In this document: piece after piece, positions 37,008-44,122 of the stretch
Numbering within the stretch: position 1 is the first letter of the stretch
Layout: each line of letters opens with the position of its first letter
NCBI RefSeq assembly: GCF_001940785.1
Contig: NZ_MSLS01000015.1
Coordinates: 7,248-53,819 of the forward strand
Reading direction: 5' to 3'
Length of the DNA: 46,572 nt
Source: Bacillus sp. MRMR6
GTDB taxonomy: Bacteria > Bacillota > Bacilli > Bacillales > Cytobacillaceae
The notes under the pieces: model-generated
Seen by the model: the letters and a program-made list of their open reading frames with translations, nothing else
What the model was told of the DNA's origin: nothing
Database searches by the model: none
Program-made: the position numbers and the translations under genes

Positions 37008-37167
37008 AAGATGAAACGCTCCTTTATTCACGAATTTTCCTATTTTATTAAGTACAGTAAATCTGTTAAAAATCATTCGGTAATTTCCCTTTTCATCTTA
37101 CCACTTCCGCTTTGGAGTGACAACATTGTTACTGTTATAGCCAAATATGGCGAAATTGAAAACTTCA

Positions 37168-37196
37168 TTTATGAATGTGTAAACTGTCTATGTCAA
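37168..37196 (-). promoter_or_regulatory. SigA promoter of secA
   Basis: On the minus strand: a perfect TTGACA, 17-base spacer, CATAAA, about 160 bases before the secA start. Confidence 0.6.
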
Positions 37197-37293
37197 TTAT
37201 TCATATACAATGTAGTAAAGGAAATTGTCATAAATAGGCTTCATAAGGCTAATTAGTATACGGTTGTATGAATAAATATTAGTGACTATGCAA

Positions 37294-37352
37294 GTTGTTA
37301 CTACATCTGTGTTGTTAATAAAACCTTGCATTAACAACGTTTAAATGTTGTT
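37294..37352. promoter_or_regulatory. operator-like repeat array upstream of the cytochrome operon
   Basis: GTTGTTA occurs at 37294, GTTGTTAAT at 37311-37319 as one arm of a perfect 9-bp inverted repeat with ATTAACAAC at 37330-37338 (10-base spacer), and GTTGTT again at 37347-37352. The last arm can also pair with AACAAC, so two alternative hairpins are possible. Confidence 0.45.
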
Positions 37353-37391
37353 TTTAGGAAAAAAGTTGTGCTTTTGGTTTTTGAAAAATTA

Positions 37392-37426
37392 TTCACAATT
37401 TGTACATTGGATTATACTCTTACAAT
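37392..37426 (+). promoter_or_regulatory. promoter candidate for the cytochrome operon
   Basis: TTCACA (37392-37397) with TATACT (37413-37418) has a short 15-base spacer; TTTGTA (37399-37404) with TACAAT (37421-37426) has 16. Either is plausible; neither is ideal. Confidence 0.35.
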
Positions 37427-37501
37427 GTTAGATACTACCATTAGAGAGGTTAATAGAAAAATAGAGAGAGAACAAAAACAAATATGGGAAGGGTGAGCAA
37501 A

Positions 37502-38899
37502 GTGGCCTTTTGGGGGAAGAAAAAGAATAAAGAGATAGATCCCGAAACTAGAGAGAATAATAAGAAAACAGGCCTGATTCGGAGACTCTGGAAAAAGCTC
37601 AGAGAAATAGACTGGAAGGATCCAGTTAATAGGTGGAAAGCGTTATTTGTCGGCCTAATAGGGTCTATTGTTATTTTTGGAGGCGGCTACGGAGTAATCT
37701 CCATGACCAACTCTCCAACATTCTGTGCAAGCTGTCATGAAATGGCTCCAGAATATACGACATTTACAGCGAGTGCACACAGCGAAATTTCCTGTGTACA
37801 GTGCCATATTAAGCCAGGATTCGTCAACATGATGACACACAAAGTGATTTCGTTAAAAGAAGTTTATCACCACGTAATGGGAATACCTGAGCAGATTGTT
37901 CAAACAGAACACGAAGCGGTTTCTGATGAAAACTGTTTACAATGTCACTCAAAGAACCGTCTAGTGACAGCGTCAAAAGACTTAATTGTAAACCACAAAG
38001 GTCATATTGAAGAAGGCGTTCCGTGTATCGCCTGTCACGCAGGGGTAGCCCACGCAAAAATTGCTGCACGTGGAATTAACACGGAAGATGTTCGCGGTCA
38101 TTGGACAGCAGAAGTGGCACAGCAAATGATGGAACAGAAATACTTAGCACCAAATATGGGAACCTGTATCGACTGCCATGATAAAGTCAACAACGGCGAA
38201 AAGCCATGGACAGATGTGGCTTACCTTGTGCCGCCTAACCCGAACCACTTAGATAAGACAGCATTAGAAAATGCAAAGAAATCTTCTAATGAAGTAACAC
38301 ATGATGGAGCAACAGAGGGAGAGGCAGAGGAAGTACTAGCTGAGCATGATGCCCAAACTCAAGCAATCATCCTAGAAGCTGTTGGAAAACAGACAAAAGA
38401 TGTAAAACTTTCAATGGCTTGTGAAACGTGTCACCAGCGCGTAAAGGTACCAGAGAATCATAGAGTTGCAAACTGGAACGGAGACCACGGCGGTACTGCG
38501 CTTCAAGAGTTAGACCAGTGTGTAGACTGTCACCAGGATTCAAAGTGGCTTAGAGATATTCCTAAAGAAGACCTAGTATCAATGTTAAAAATGGCCGAGG
38601 TTAAGGAAGAAGACAAAGAGCACGAATACAAACCGAATATTACGGTTGTTAGAGAACAATCACGTGTTAATAAATTCTGTAGCGCCTGTCACGGCGAACG
38701 TCCTGAAAGTCACGTAGAAAGCGACATCTGGTTAACATCACACGCTGACAAAGCAAAAACACCTGACCTAAAAGCTGAATGCTTCGTCTGTCACGATCGT
38801 GAAAAGCCGAAAGCAGATTCAACGGATGTTCCAGCACCGACAGATGTATATTGCCAATACTGTCATAGAACTGGCTTTAAAGATGATGTGAAGAATTAA
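37502..38899 (+). CDS. membrane-anchored NapC/NirT-like decaheme cytochrome c
   Basis: About 465 residues. A basic cytoplasmic N-terminus and one membrane helix (roughly residues 45-68, ALFVGLIGSIVIFGGGYGV) anchor an outside domain with ten CXXCH motifs: CASCH, CVQCH, CLQCH, CIACH, CIDCH, CETCH, CVDCH, CSACH, CFVCH and CQYCH. The first is CASCHEM, the CXXCHXM form that in NrfH-type quinol dehydrogenases supplies the Met ligand of heme 1. It is therefore a good candidate for oxidising menaquinol and passing electrons outward. The usual family has four hemes, so the C-terminal six are an extension. GTG 37502 is preferred for its AAGGGTGAG site; ATG 37484 is an alternative six codons earlier. 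It leads a five-gene run. Confidence 0.88.
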   Translation: MAFWGKKKNKEIDPETRENNKKTGLIRRLWKKLREIDWKDPVNRWKALFVGLIGSIVIFGGGYGVISMTNSPTFCASCHEMAPEYTTFTASAHSEISCVQCHIKPGFVNMMTHKVISLKEVYHHVMGIPEQIVQTEHEAVSDENCLQCHSKNRLVTASKDLIVNHKGHIEEGVPCIACHAGVAHAKIAARGINTEDVRGHWTAEVAQQMMEQKYLAPNMGTCIDCHDKVNNGEKPWTDVAYLVPPNPNHLDKTALENAKKSSNEVTHDGATEGEAEEVLAEHDAQTQAIILEAVGKQTKDVKLSMACETCHQRVKVPENHRVANWNGDHGGTALQELDQCVDCHQDSKWLRDIPKEDLVSMLKMAEVKEEDKEHEYKPNITVVREQSRVNKFCSACHGERPESHVESDIWLTSHADKAKTPDLKAECFVCHDREKPKADSTDVPAPTDVYCQYCHRTGFKDDVKN

Positions 38900-38924
38900 T
38901 CTATGTAACAGGAGGGACGCTTTT

Positions 38925-40094
38925 ATGGAAGAGGAGCACAAAGAGCTGCCGGCCCCTCCCCGTTTCCGCAATAAGATCTTTAAAATTATGACTCTTACCG
39001 TGTTGTTTTTAGGCCTGTTTTTCTTTGTAAGTTTTGCAGGCCTAAAAGGAACATCAAGCTCTGAATTTTGCTCATCCTGTCATGAGATGAAACCAGAGTT
39101 CTACACATGGAAAGCATCTACTCACAGTGAAGTGGATTGTGTTAGTTGTCATATCGAACCGGGGTTAGAAAATCTAGCAAAAAGTAAAGCCGAAGGGGTA
39201 GTCGAGCTTTATAAAAAAACAACACAAACCTATACAGCACCCATTCGAATGCCCGATGAAATACCGGATAACGCTTGTGAAACTTGTCACAATATGAATA
39301 TGAGAAAAGTAACACCATCTGGGGACATTATCATCCCACATGATAAGCATAAAACTGAAGGAATTGAATGTATCCAATGTCATAGTGGTTTAGCCCACGG
39401 GAAAATTGCAGATCGGAAAATGACCTACCAGGCAGATTATGCCAAATGGGATGAAAAGGTTGGAACGGCGGCTATGGCTGACATCCAATGGACTAGGCCA
39501 GACATGGATACTTGTATGGAATGTCATAAGGTTCGAAAAGTTACGACTGAGTGTACAGCTTGTCATACAACGGGAATGGTACCTGAAAGCCATAAAGAAG
39601 AAAGTTTTAAACTTGTTTCGCATGGTAAACAAGCTAAGACTGATCTAAAGGATTGTAATAAGTGTCATGAGGGTATGTCAACCCACGATTTAGAAGGGTA
39701 TGAGGAAGTATCTACCTTAAACAAATTATTAAGCAAAAATTCACAGATACAAACACCTAAAAAGAATCATTACAATTATGCAAAAGATAACACTTTCTGT
39801 CAGGAGTGTCATAGCCAGCGACCACCAAGTCACACTAGTTATTTCATGAAAGAGCATGGTACTGAAGCATTAATAGACCGAGAGATGTGTATGGCTTGTC
39901 ACGAATTACAGAAATCAAATAACACCAATAACTCTCAGGTTGCATGTGCAACGTGTCATCCAAGCAGTCATTATAAAAATACTTCCTGGCGAAAAGGGCA
40001 TCCAATTGAAGTAAAACCAGGCCAAAAACTGACCCAATCATGTTATCAATGCCATTCAGAACCGAATTGTTCAGTCTGTCATAAGCAGGAATAG
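38925..40094 (+). CDS. membrane-anchored NapC/NirT-like dodecaheme cytochrome c
   Basis: A 389-residue protein with one membrane helix (about residues 19-40) and twelve CXXCH motifs, the last two only eight residues apart (CYQCH, CSVCH) at the very C-terminus. The first motif is CSSCHEM, again with the Met of quinol dehydrogenases. Several segments parallel the upstream cytochrome (CHIEPG for CHIKPG, CHSGLAHGKIA for CHAGVAHAKIA, CHSQRPPSH for CHGERPESH), showing a tandem duplication with later divergence. AGGAGGG precedes the ATG, 25 bases after the previous stop. It probably takes electrons from the first cytochrome or directly from quinol; which one is not decided by sequence. Confidence 0.88.
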   Translation: MEEEHKELPAPPRFRNKIFKIMTLTVLFLGLFFFVSFAGLKGTSSSEFCSSCHEMKPEFYTWKASTHSEVDCVSCHIEPGLENLAKSKAEGVVELYKKTTQTYTAPIRMPDEIPDNACETCHNMNMRKVTPSGDIIIPHDKHKTEGIECIQCHSGLAHGKIADRKMTYQADYAKWDEKVGTAAMADIQWTRPDMDTCMECHKVRKVTTECTACHTTGMVPESHKEESFKLVSHGKQAKTDLKDCNKCHEGMSTHDLEGYEEVSTLNKLLSKNSQIQTPKKNHYNYAKDNTFCQECHSQRPPSHTSYFMKEHGTEALIDREMCMACHELQKSNNTNNSQVACATCHPSSHYKNTSWRKGHPIEVKPGQKLTQSCYQCHSEPNCSVCHKQE

Positions 40095-40118
40095 ATTTAG
40101 ATTTTAAGGAGGGATATT

Positions 40119-40832
40119 ATGTCAGCACCCCAAAATGAAGTCAACCAAGAAGAGACTACTACTGAGACTCCTAAACAGAGCAAGCAAAAAGAGAAGAAAT
40201 CGACTAAGGATGAACGGTTTAAATGGTGGCAAAGCCTATTGCTTATCTTCGCTACACTTTTAATTACCGCAGGGACTTCCTACTATGTAAGCGACCAGTA
40301 TTTGTGGCCGAAAATCGACACAAATCGGATCAATGAACAGCTTTCATTTTATAAAGATAAAGTTGATGCCGAGCCAAACAATTCAACACATCGTGTAAAT
40401 CTAGGATATACCTACTTTATAAAAGGAAATAATGATGAAGCAATTAAACAATTAAAGGTGGCAATTGATTTAGATAAAAATAATTTTAACGCTTTCCTTA
40501 ACTTAGCGATTGTTTATAACGATAATCAACGATATGACAATGCTTTAAAAAATGCAGAGAAAGCTACTCAGCTCTCACCAAGGGATTACAAGGGCCATTT
40601 AATCAAAGGAACAATATATCGAGAATTAAAAATGTATGAGGAATCACTAGATACTTTAAATCAGGCCAATCAGTTAATGCCGCGAAATGTAGATATTATC
40701 TATGAAATTGGAAAACTATCTGAGGTTCAGGGGTTAACAGAAGAAGCCGAAGCAATCTATAAAGAGGCATTAGGTTACGACCCATTACACAAAAACTCTT
40801 TAGAAGGCTTAGATCGTGTATCAAAAAAATGA
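40119..40832 (+). CDS. membrane-anchored TPR protein
   Basis: A 237-residue protein: a charged Lys/Glu/Gln/Thr-rich cytoplasmic N-terminus, one membrane helix (about residues 37-57), then four to five tetratricopeptide repeats outside (HRVNLGYTYFIKGNNDEAIKQL and similar blocks of 34 residues read in pieces, each with the small-residue and Pro pattern). TPRs bind other proteins. In cytochrome gene clusters such proteins often help heme attachment or assembly (for example NrfG), so assembly of the cytochrome complex is the likely role; this is inference. It lies 25 bases downstream of the dodecaheme gene with AAGGAGGG before the ATG. Confidence 0.82.
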   Translation: MSAPQNEVNQEETTTETPKQSKQKEKKSTKDERFKWWQSLLLIFATLLITAGTSYYVSDQYLWPKIDTNRINEQLSFYKDKVDAEPNNSTHRVNLGYTYFIKGNNDEAIKQLKVAIDLDKNNFNAFLNLAIVYNDNQRYDNALKNAEKATQLSPRDYKGHLIKGTIYRELKMYEESLDTLNQANQLMPRNVDIIYEIGKLSEVQGLTEEAEAIYKEALGYDPLHKNSLEGLDRVSKK

Positions 40833-40862
40833 TCTTAACAGCAAAAAAAGGAGAGGAACCCC

Positions 40863-41831
40863 TTGAAGAAAAGAACAACCTATAGATGGATGGGTGCCAC
40901 GGTACTTCTTGTCATTCTTGCATTTGCAGCAATATATCTATTTAACTTGCAAAACCGAGTTGAAAAAGCAGCAAGGACTGTAGACCGAAACGGTCCACCA
41001 GTATTTAGTCATACGATTTATGGAGACTTTGATAATCCTTTAGATAAACCCATGGATGTAGCAAAGATTGGTGAATTTATCTATGTTTCTGATACGAATA
41101 ATAAGAGAGTCCAAGTCTTTGATTTAGCAGGTACCTCTATCTTTAAATTTGGTAAAGAAGGCGAAGGCGAAGGGGAGTTTAAATTCCCTTATGGAATTGC
41201 AGGAGATGAGAAAGGAAATGTTTACGTAGCGGATTTGTATAATGGTAACATTTCAATCTTTGATTCCAAAGGGAAATTTATTGAATACTTCAAAGAAATG
41301 GAAGAGACAAAGGCAATAAAGGCACCTGGAGCAATTCGAATCGTTGAAGAGAAGATTTATGTTACAGATATTGAAAAAAATAAAATATTTGTCTTTAACC
41401 TAAAGGGAGAAAAACTTAATGAATTTGGCCAAGCAGGTCTTGAAAATGGTCAACTTCGTGCACCAAATGCAATTGCTGTCGACAAAGATGGAAATATCTA
41501 TGTTTCTGACACTGGAAACCAGCGGATCCAAATTTTTGATAAGGATGGTCAATTTGTTAGAGCTATTAATGGATCTAAAGATGGAGTGGGCAGCTCAACC
41601 CTTGTCAATCCAAGAGGAATAGCAGTCGATACACGCGGTATCGTCTATATTGTTAATAATCTAAGTCACTTCGTTTACGGATTCGATAAAAATGGGGAAA
41701 AGGTATTTGAATTTGGAGGCATGGGTGACCAAAACGAACAGTTTTACCTTCCTAACGGTCTTGTAATCGATGAAAATGACCAAATTTATATTACGGATAC
41801 GTTAAATCAAAGGGTAGTAGTCTACTACTAA
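40863..41831 (+). CDS. membrane-anchored NHL-repeat six-bladed beta-propeller
   Basis: A 322-residue protein with TTG start (AAAGGAGAGG upstream). One N-terminal membrane helix (about residues 9-28) precedes six NHL-type blades, seen as repeated FGKEGEGEGEFKFPYGIA, GNVYVADLYNGNISIFD, GNIYVSDTGNQRIQIFD and QIYITDTLNQRVVVYY. There is no CXXCH motif. NHL propellers act as binding platforms and recur next to multiheme cytochromes in several phyla, but no enzymatic role is proven. The blades would lie outside the membrane beside the cytochromes and may scaffold them or tether them to the wall; inference only. Confidence 0.85.
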   Translation: MKKRTTYRWMGATVLLVILAFAAIYLFNLQNRVEKAARTVDRNGPPVFSHTIYGDFDNPLDKPMDVAKIGEFIYVSDTNNKRVQVFDLAGTSIFKFGKEGEGEGEFKFPYGIAGDEKGNVYVADLYNGNISIFDSKGKFIEYFKEMEETKAIKAPGAIRIVEEKIYVTDIEKNKIFVFNLKGEKLNEFGQAGLENGQLRAPNAIAVDKDGNIYVSDTGNQRIQIFDKDGQFVRAINGSKDGVGSSTLVNPRGIAVDTRGIVYIVNNLSHFVYGFDKNGEKVFEFGGMGDQNEQFYLPNGLVIDENDQIYITDTLNQRVVVYY

Positions 41832-41845
41832 TATTAGACGTTATT

Positions 41846-41957
41846 AAAGGGGGTGATGCCTCGGCGTAGAAGGAAAAGTAGGTTTTATAGAAATCAAACA
41901 AAAAAGAGAGAAAAAGAGAGAAAAAGAGAGAAAGAGATTTTAGGGAGGTTTTTTAGA
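41846..41957 (+). promoter_or_regulatory. unusual 5' leader of the hexaheme cytochrome gene
   Basis: It holds a near-perfect ribosome-binding sequence AAAGGGGGTGA (41846-41856) with ATG overlapping it, then an Arg/Lys-coding in-frame stretch, three perfect tandem copies of AAAAAGAGAG (41901-41930) with a partial fourth, and a second site TAGGGAGG (41941-41948) for the real start. Confidence 0.6.
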
Positions 41958-43817
41958 ATGAGTAAAATCAAATTTGGTTTGTCATTCTTACTAGCGCTTT
42001 TCCTAGTAGGAATGTTCGTTTCAGCTGCTTCTGCAGAATCTGGAGTGAAGCAACCTGCAACGCCAACACAAACTACTCCAGATGTAACAAATGAAAATAA
42101 AGTACAGAACCAATTAATGAATTCACCTGAGTGGGGTAAGAATATAAATAACGCCAATAAATCTGGTGTAGGCACTGAAGGATCTAATAAAAATACTGAT
42201 GTTATTAGATCTGGCGATATGACTAACCAAGATGGTACTACTGGTACACAAAGAACACACGGTGAATACCACAATAACACCAACTCTTGTGCTAGCTGTC
42301 ACCAAACACACACCGCTGATTCTAAGAGCTTATTGTTCAAGGATGGTGTATATGCAACTTGTGCGGCATGCCATGATGGTACATTAGGATTCTATAACGT
42401 GTACGAAAACGGTAACCATAACGCTTCTGCTGGTACTTTTGGGGGTACAACTGAAGGTAACATGTCCGTTCACAACGCTACTGGCGCTGTAACGATGGCT
42501 GCTGCTCCTGGTGGTACAACTACAACAGCAACAGGTGGAAAATGGACTTCAGAATTCAACTGTGCAAGCTGTCACGCTCCACACGGTTCTTTCTCTGACC
42601 GACTATTACACTATAGCCCGAACGGAATGGCTTCCACTCCAGCTACTGGTGGCGGTATTAAAGCTGGAGGATACAAAACTGGTGAAACTGCTCCAGTTGT
42701 AGATTATAGTGGAGCTGCTGTTGGAAGTCTAACTGTTGCTGATGCTGTTTCTGGTGGAGCTAAGTTAATCGGGGTTAGAGGTACTGCAGCTCAACATGGC
42801 GTTTCAGATGTTCCTGCTGACTATGTAGTTGTTATGGTATATCAAAAGTCTGGTACTTCAACAACTTATACTAAGACAACAAACCCTTTCCTTTATGGAT
42901 ACCCAACTCGTGGTTCTGGTACGAACAGCCACTACTACTACGCTCGTTTATTCACAAAGGATCCAACAACTGCTGGTTACTTAAATGCTAACGGAACTTA
43001 TCCAACAGCTAATGCTGCAGATGTAATTGACCATTATGACTACCTTGTTTACGATACAGAAACAGATCCAACTAAGAAGGCTTATATCAAGTATGCAAAA
43101 GGTATGTTCTATGGTCCAGCTAATGGTCCAGTTGCAAAAGCTACACATATTGAAGTTTCTCGTAACTATGTAGTAAAGTTAGACTTAATGCCAATCAACG
43201 CATTAGTTGACGGTTCAGATGACTCTGATAAAGACGGCTGGAAAGACTTTGGTGGTGTGAAAATCACAACTGTTAACCAACGTGCACTTTACGCTGGTGA
43301 AATCAGCACTTTCTCATTAAACGCTGTTAAGAACGGTACAACTGCTGGTGGAAAAGTTTCTGGTTGGGGTATCGCAGTATCTGACTATTGTTCAACATGC
43401 CATACTGATTATCTAGCTTCTACTTCTAACCAAACAGCTACAAATGGAGGAGAAGGTGTCTTTACTAAAGCATACCGCCACACTACAAAGTCTGACTCTT
43501 ACACTTGCGTACGTTGTCACTTTGCACACGGTACTGACGTAGAATTAATGTTAGATGCTCAAAACAGAACTGTTGATCAAGTTGCTGTAATGCCGGGAAT
43601 GGATGCAACTAAAGCGGCTGCTTACATGATTGACAAAAACCCATCATCTGCATTAAAGCGTTATACGAACATGGCTGTATGTTGGTCTTGTCACACTTCT
43701 TCAAGAGCAGAATCTTTAAAGAACACAGATTCTTATTCATATGATAAAAATGGTGTATTAGATCCTCGTGGTATTCCGGCTACTGAAGGTACTCTTAACC
43801 ATCCAAAAGTTAATTAA
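41958..43817 (+). CDS. secreted hexaheme cytochrome c with doubled CXXCH modules
   Basis: A 619-residue protein with a clear signal peptide (MSKIKFGLSFLLALFLVGMF, cleavage after AASA at about residue 26). Three CXXCH motifs lie at about residues 111, 135 and 202 (CASCH, CAACH, CASCH) and three at about 478, 517 and 575 (CSTCH, CVRCH, CWSCH). Between them is a heme-free domain of some 260 residues rich in Gly, Ala, Thr and Tyr. About 14 further His residues could give distal heme ligands. SCHQTH, SCHAPHGS and RCHFAHG are of the doubled-CXXCH family. Codons favour GCT, GGT, ACT, AAC, TAC and CAC more than neighbours do, which suggests high expression. It is likely exported and abundant, perhaps a wall-surface or filament cytochrome. 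Confidence 0.88.
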   Translation: MSKIKFGLSFLLALFLVGMFVSAASAESGVKQPATPTQTTPDVTNENKVQNQLMNSPEWGKNINNANKSGVGTEGSNKNTDVIRSGDMTNQDGTTGTQRTHGEYHNNTNSCASCHQTHTADSKSLLFKDGVYATCAACHDGTLGFYNVYENGNHNASAGTFGGTTEGNMSVHNATGAVTMAAAPGGTTTTATGGKWTSEFNCASCHAPHGSFSDRLLHYSPNGMASTPATGGGIKAGGYKTGETAPVVDYSGAAVGSLTVADAVSGGAKLIGVRGTAAQHGVSDVPADYVVVMVYQKSGTSTTYTKTTNPFLYGYPTRGSGTNSHYYYARLFTKDPTTAGYLNANGTYPTANAADVIDHYDYLVYDTETDPTKKAYIKYAKGMFYGPANGPVAKATHIEVSRNYVVKLDLMPINALVDGSDDSDKDGWKDFGGVKITTVNQRALYAGEISTFSLNAVKNGTTAGGKVSGWGIAVSDYCSTCHTDYLASTSNQTATNGGEGVFTKAYRHTTKSDSYTCVRCHFAHGTDVELMLDAQNRTVDQVAVMPGMDATKAAAYMIDKNPSSALKRYTNMAVCWSCHTSSRAESLKNTDSYSYDKNGVLDPRGIPATEGTLNHPKVN

Positions 43818-43824
43818 TAAAAAA

Positions 43825-43853
43825 GCTACCAAATAGCCCCACTATTTGATAGC
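43825..43853 (+). other. stem-loop just after the hexaheme gene
   Basis: GCTACCAAATAG pairs with CTATTTGATAGC (one mismatch) around a five-base loop, without U-run; may protect the transcript 3' end or act with the next hairpin. Confidence 0.5.
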
Positions 43854-43880
43854 ACAAAATGGAATAGTTTAGTTTTAAAG

Positions 43881-43920
43881 GATAGCAGCTTGCCTGTAGG
43901 CAGGCTGTTATCTATTTTTA
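43881..43920 (+). terminator. terminator of the cytochrome operon
   Basis: GATAGCAGC pairs with GCTGTTATC, with inner TGCC/GGCA, followed by TATTTTTATT. Confidence 0.75.
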
Positions 43921-43992
43921 TTATGCTAAAAATTCATAGAATCGTCAAATTCTAGTTCACTGTTTTGTCACTTATTCTTCACCATTCTGTTA

Positions 43993-44022
43993 TTCAAATC
44001 CCTTTTGTAATATGGGTATAAT
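43993..44022 (+). promoter_or_regulatory. SigA promoter candidate for the second secreted cytochrome
   Basis: TTCAAA, 18-base spacer, perfect TATAAT, about 100 bases before the ATG. Confidence 0.45.
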
Positions 44023-44122
44023 AGTAATGAAGGAAATAGTATTTTTACTTTTACATATAAACTATGAATAGGCTCTATTTGGATTTAAAATTTTTTAGGA
44101 AATAGGAAAAGGATGATCTTAA

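Larger units (their letters stand above)
37008..37501. other. divergent regulatory region between secA and the cytochrome operon (494 bases)
   Basis: No gene is seen. It carries the secA promoter (37168-37196, minus), an array of GTTGTT/AACAAC repeats (37294-37352) and a plus-strand promoter candidate (37392-37426). It is AT-rich and likely the site where expression of the cytochromes is controlled. Confidence 0.55.
43818..44122. other. intergenic region of 305 bases between cytochrome genes
   Basis: Two hairpins (43825-43853 and 43881-43920) close the first transcription unit, and a promoter candidate (43993-44022) opens the next. No gene is seen. Confidence 0.55.

Noticed and set aside
37008..37076. 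N-terminal extension of SecA by 23 residues
   Set aside because: Family proteins start at the MMGILNK or MLGILNK position and a ribosome site lies just before it.
41897..41940. AAAAAGAGAG direct repeats as a possible CRISPR-like or minisatellite array
   Set aside because: Only three short contiguous copies without spacers; reported as a leader repeat only.
41894..42283. Minus-strand frame opposite the hexaheme cytochrome
   Set aside because: Antisense shadow; the plus strand has a signal peptide and heme motifs.
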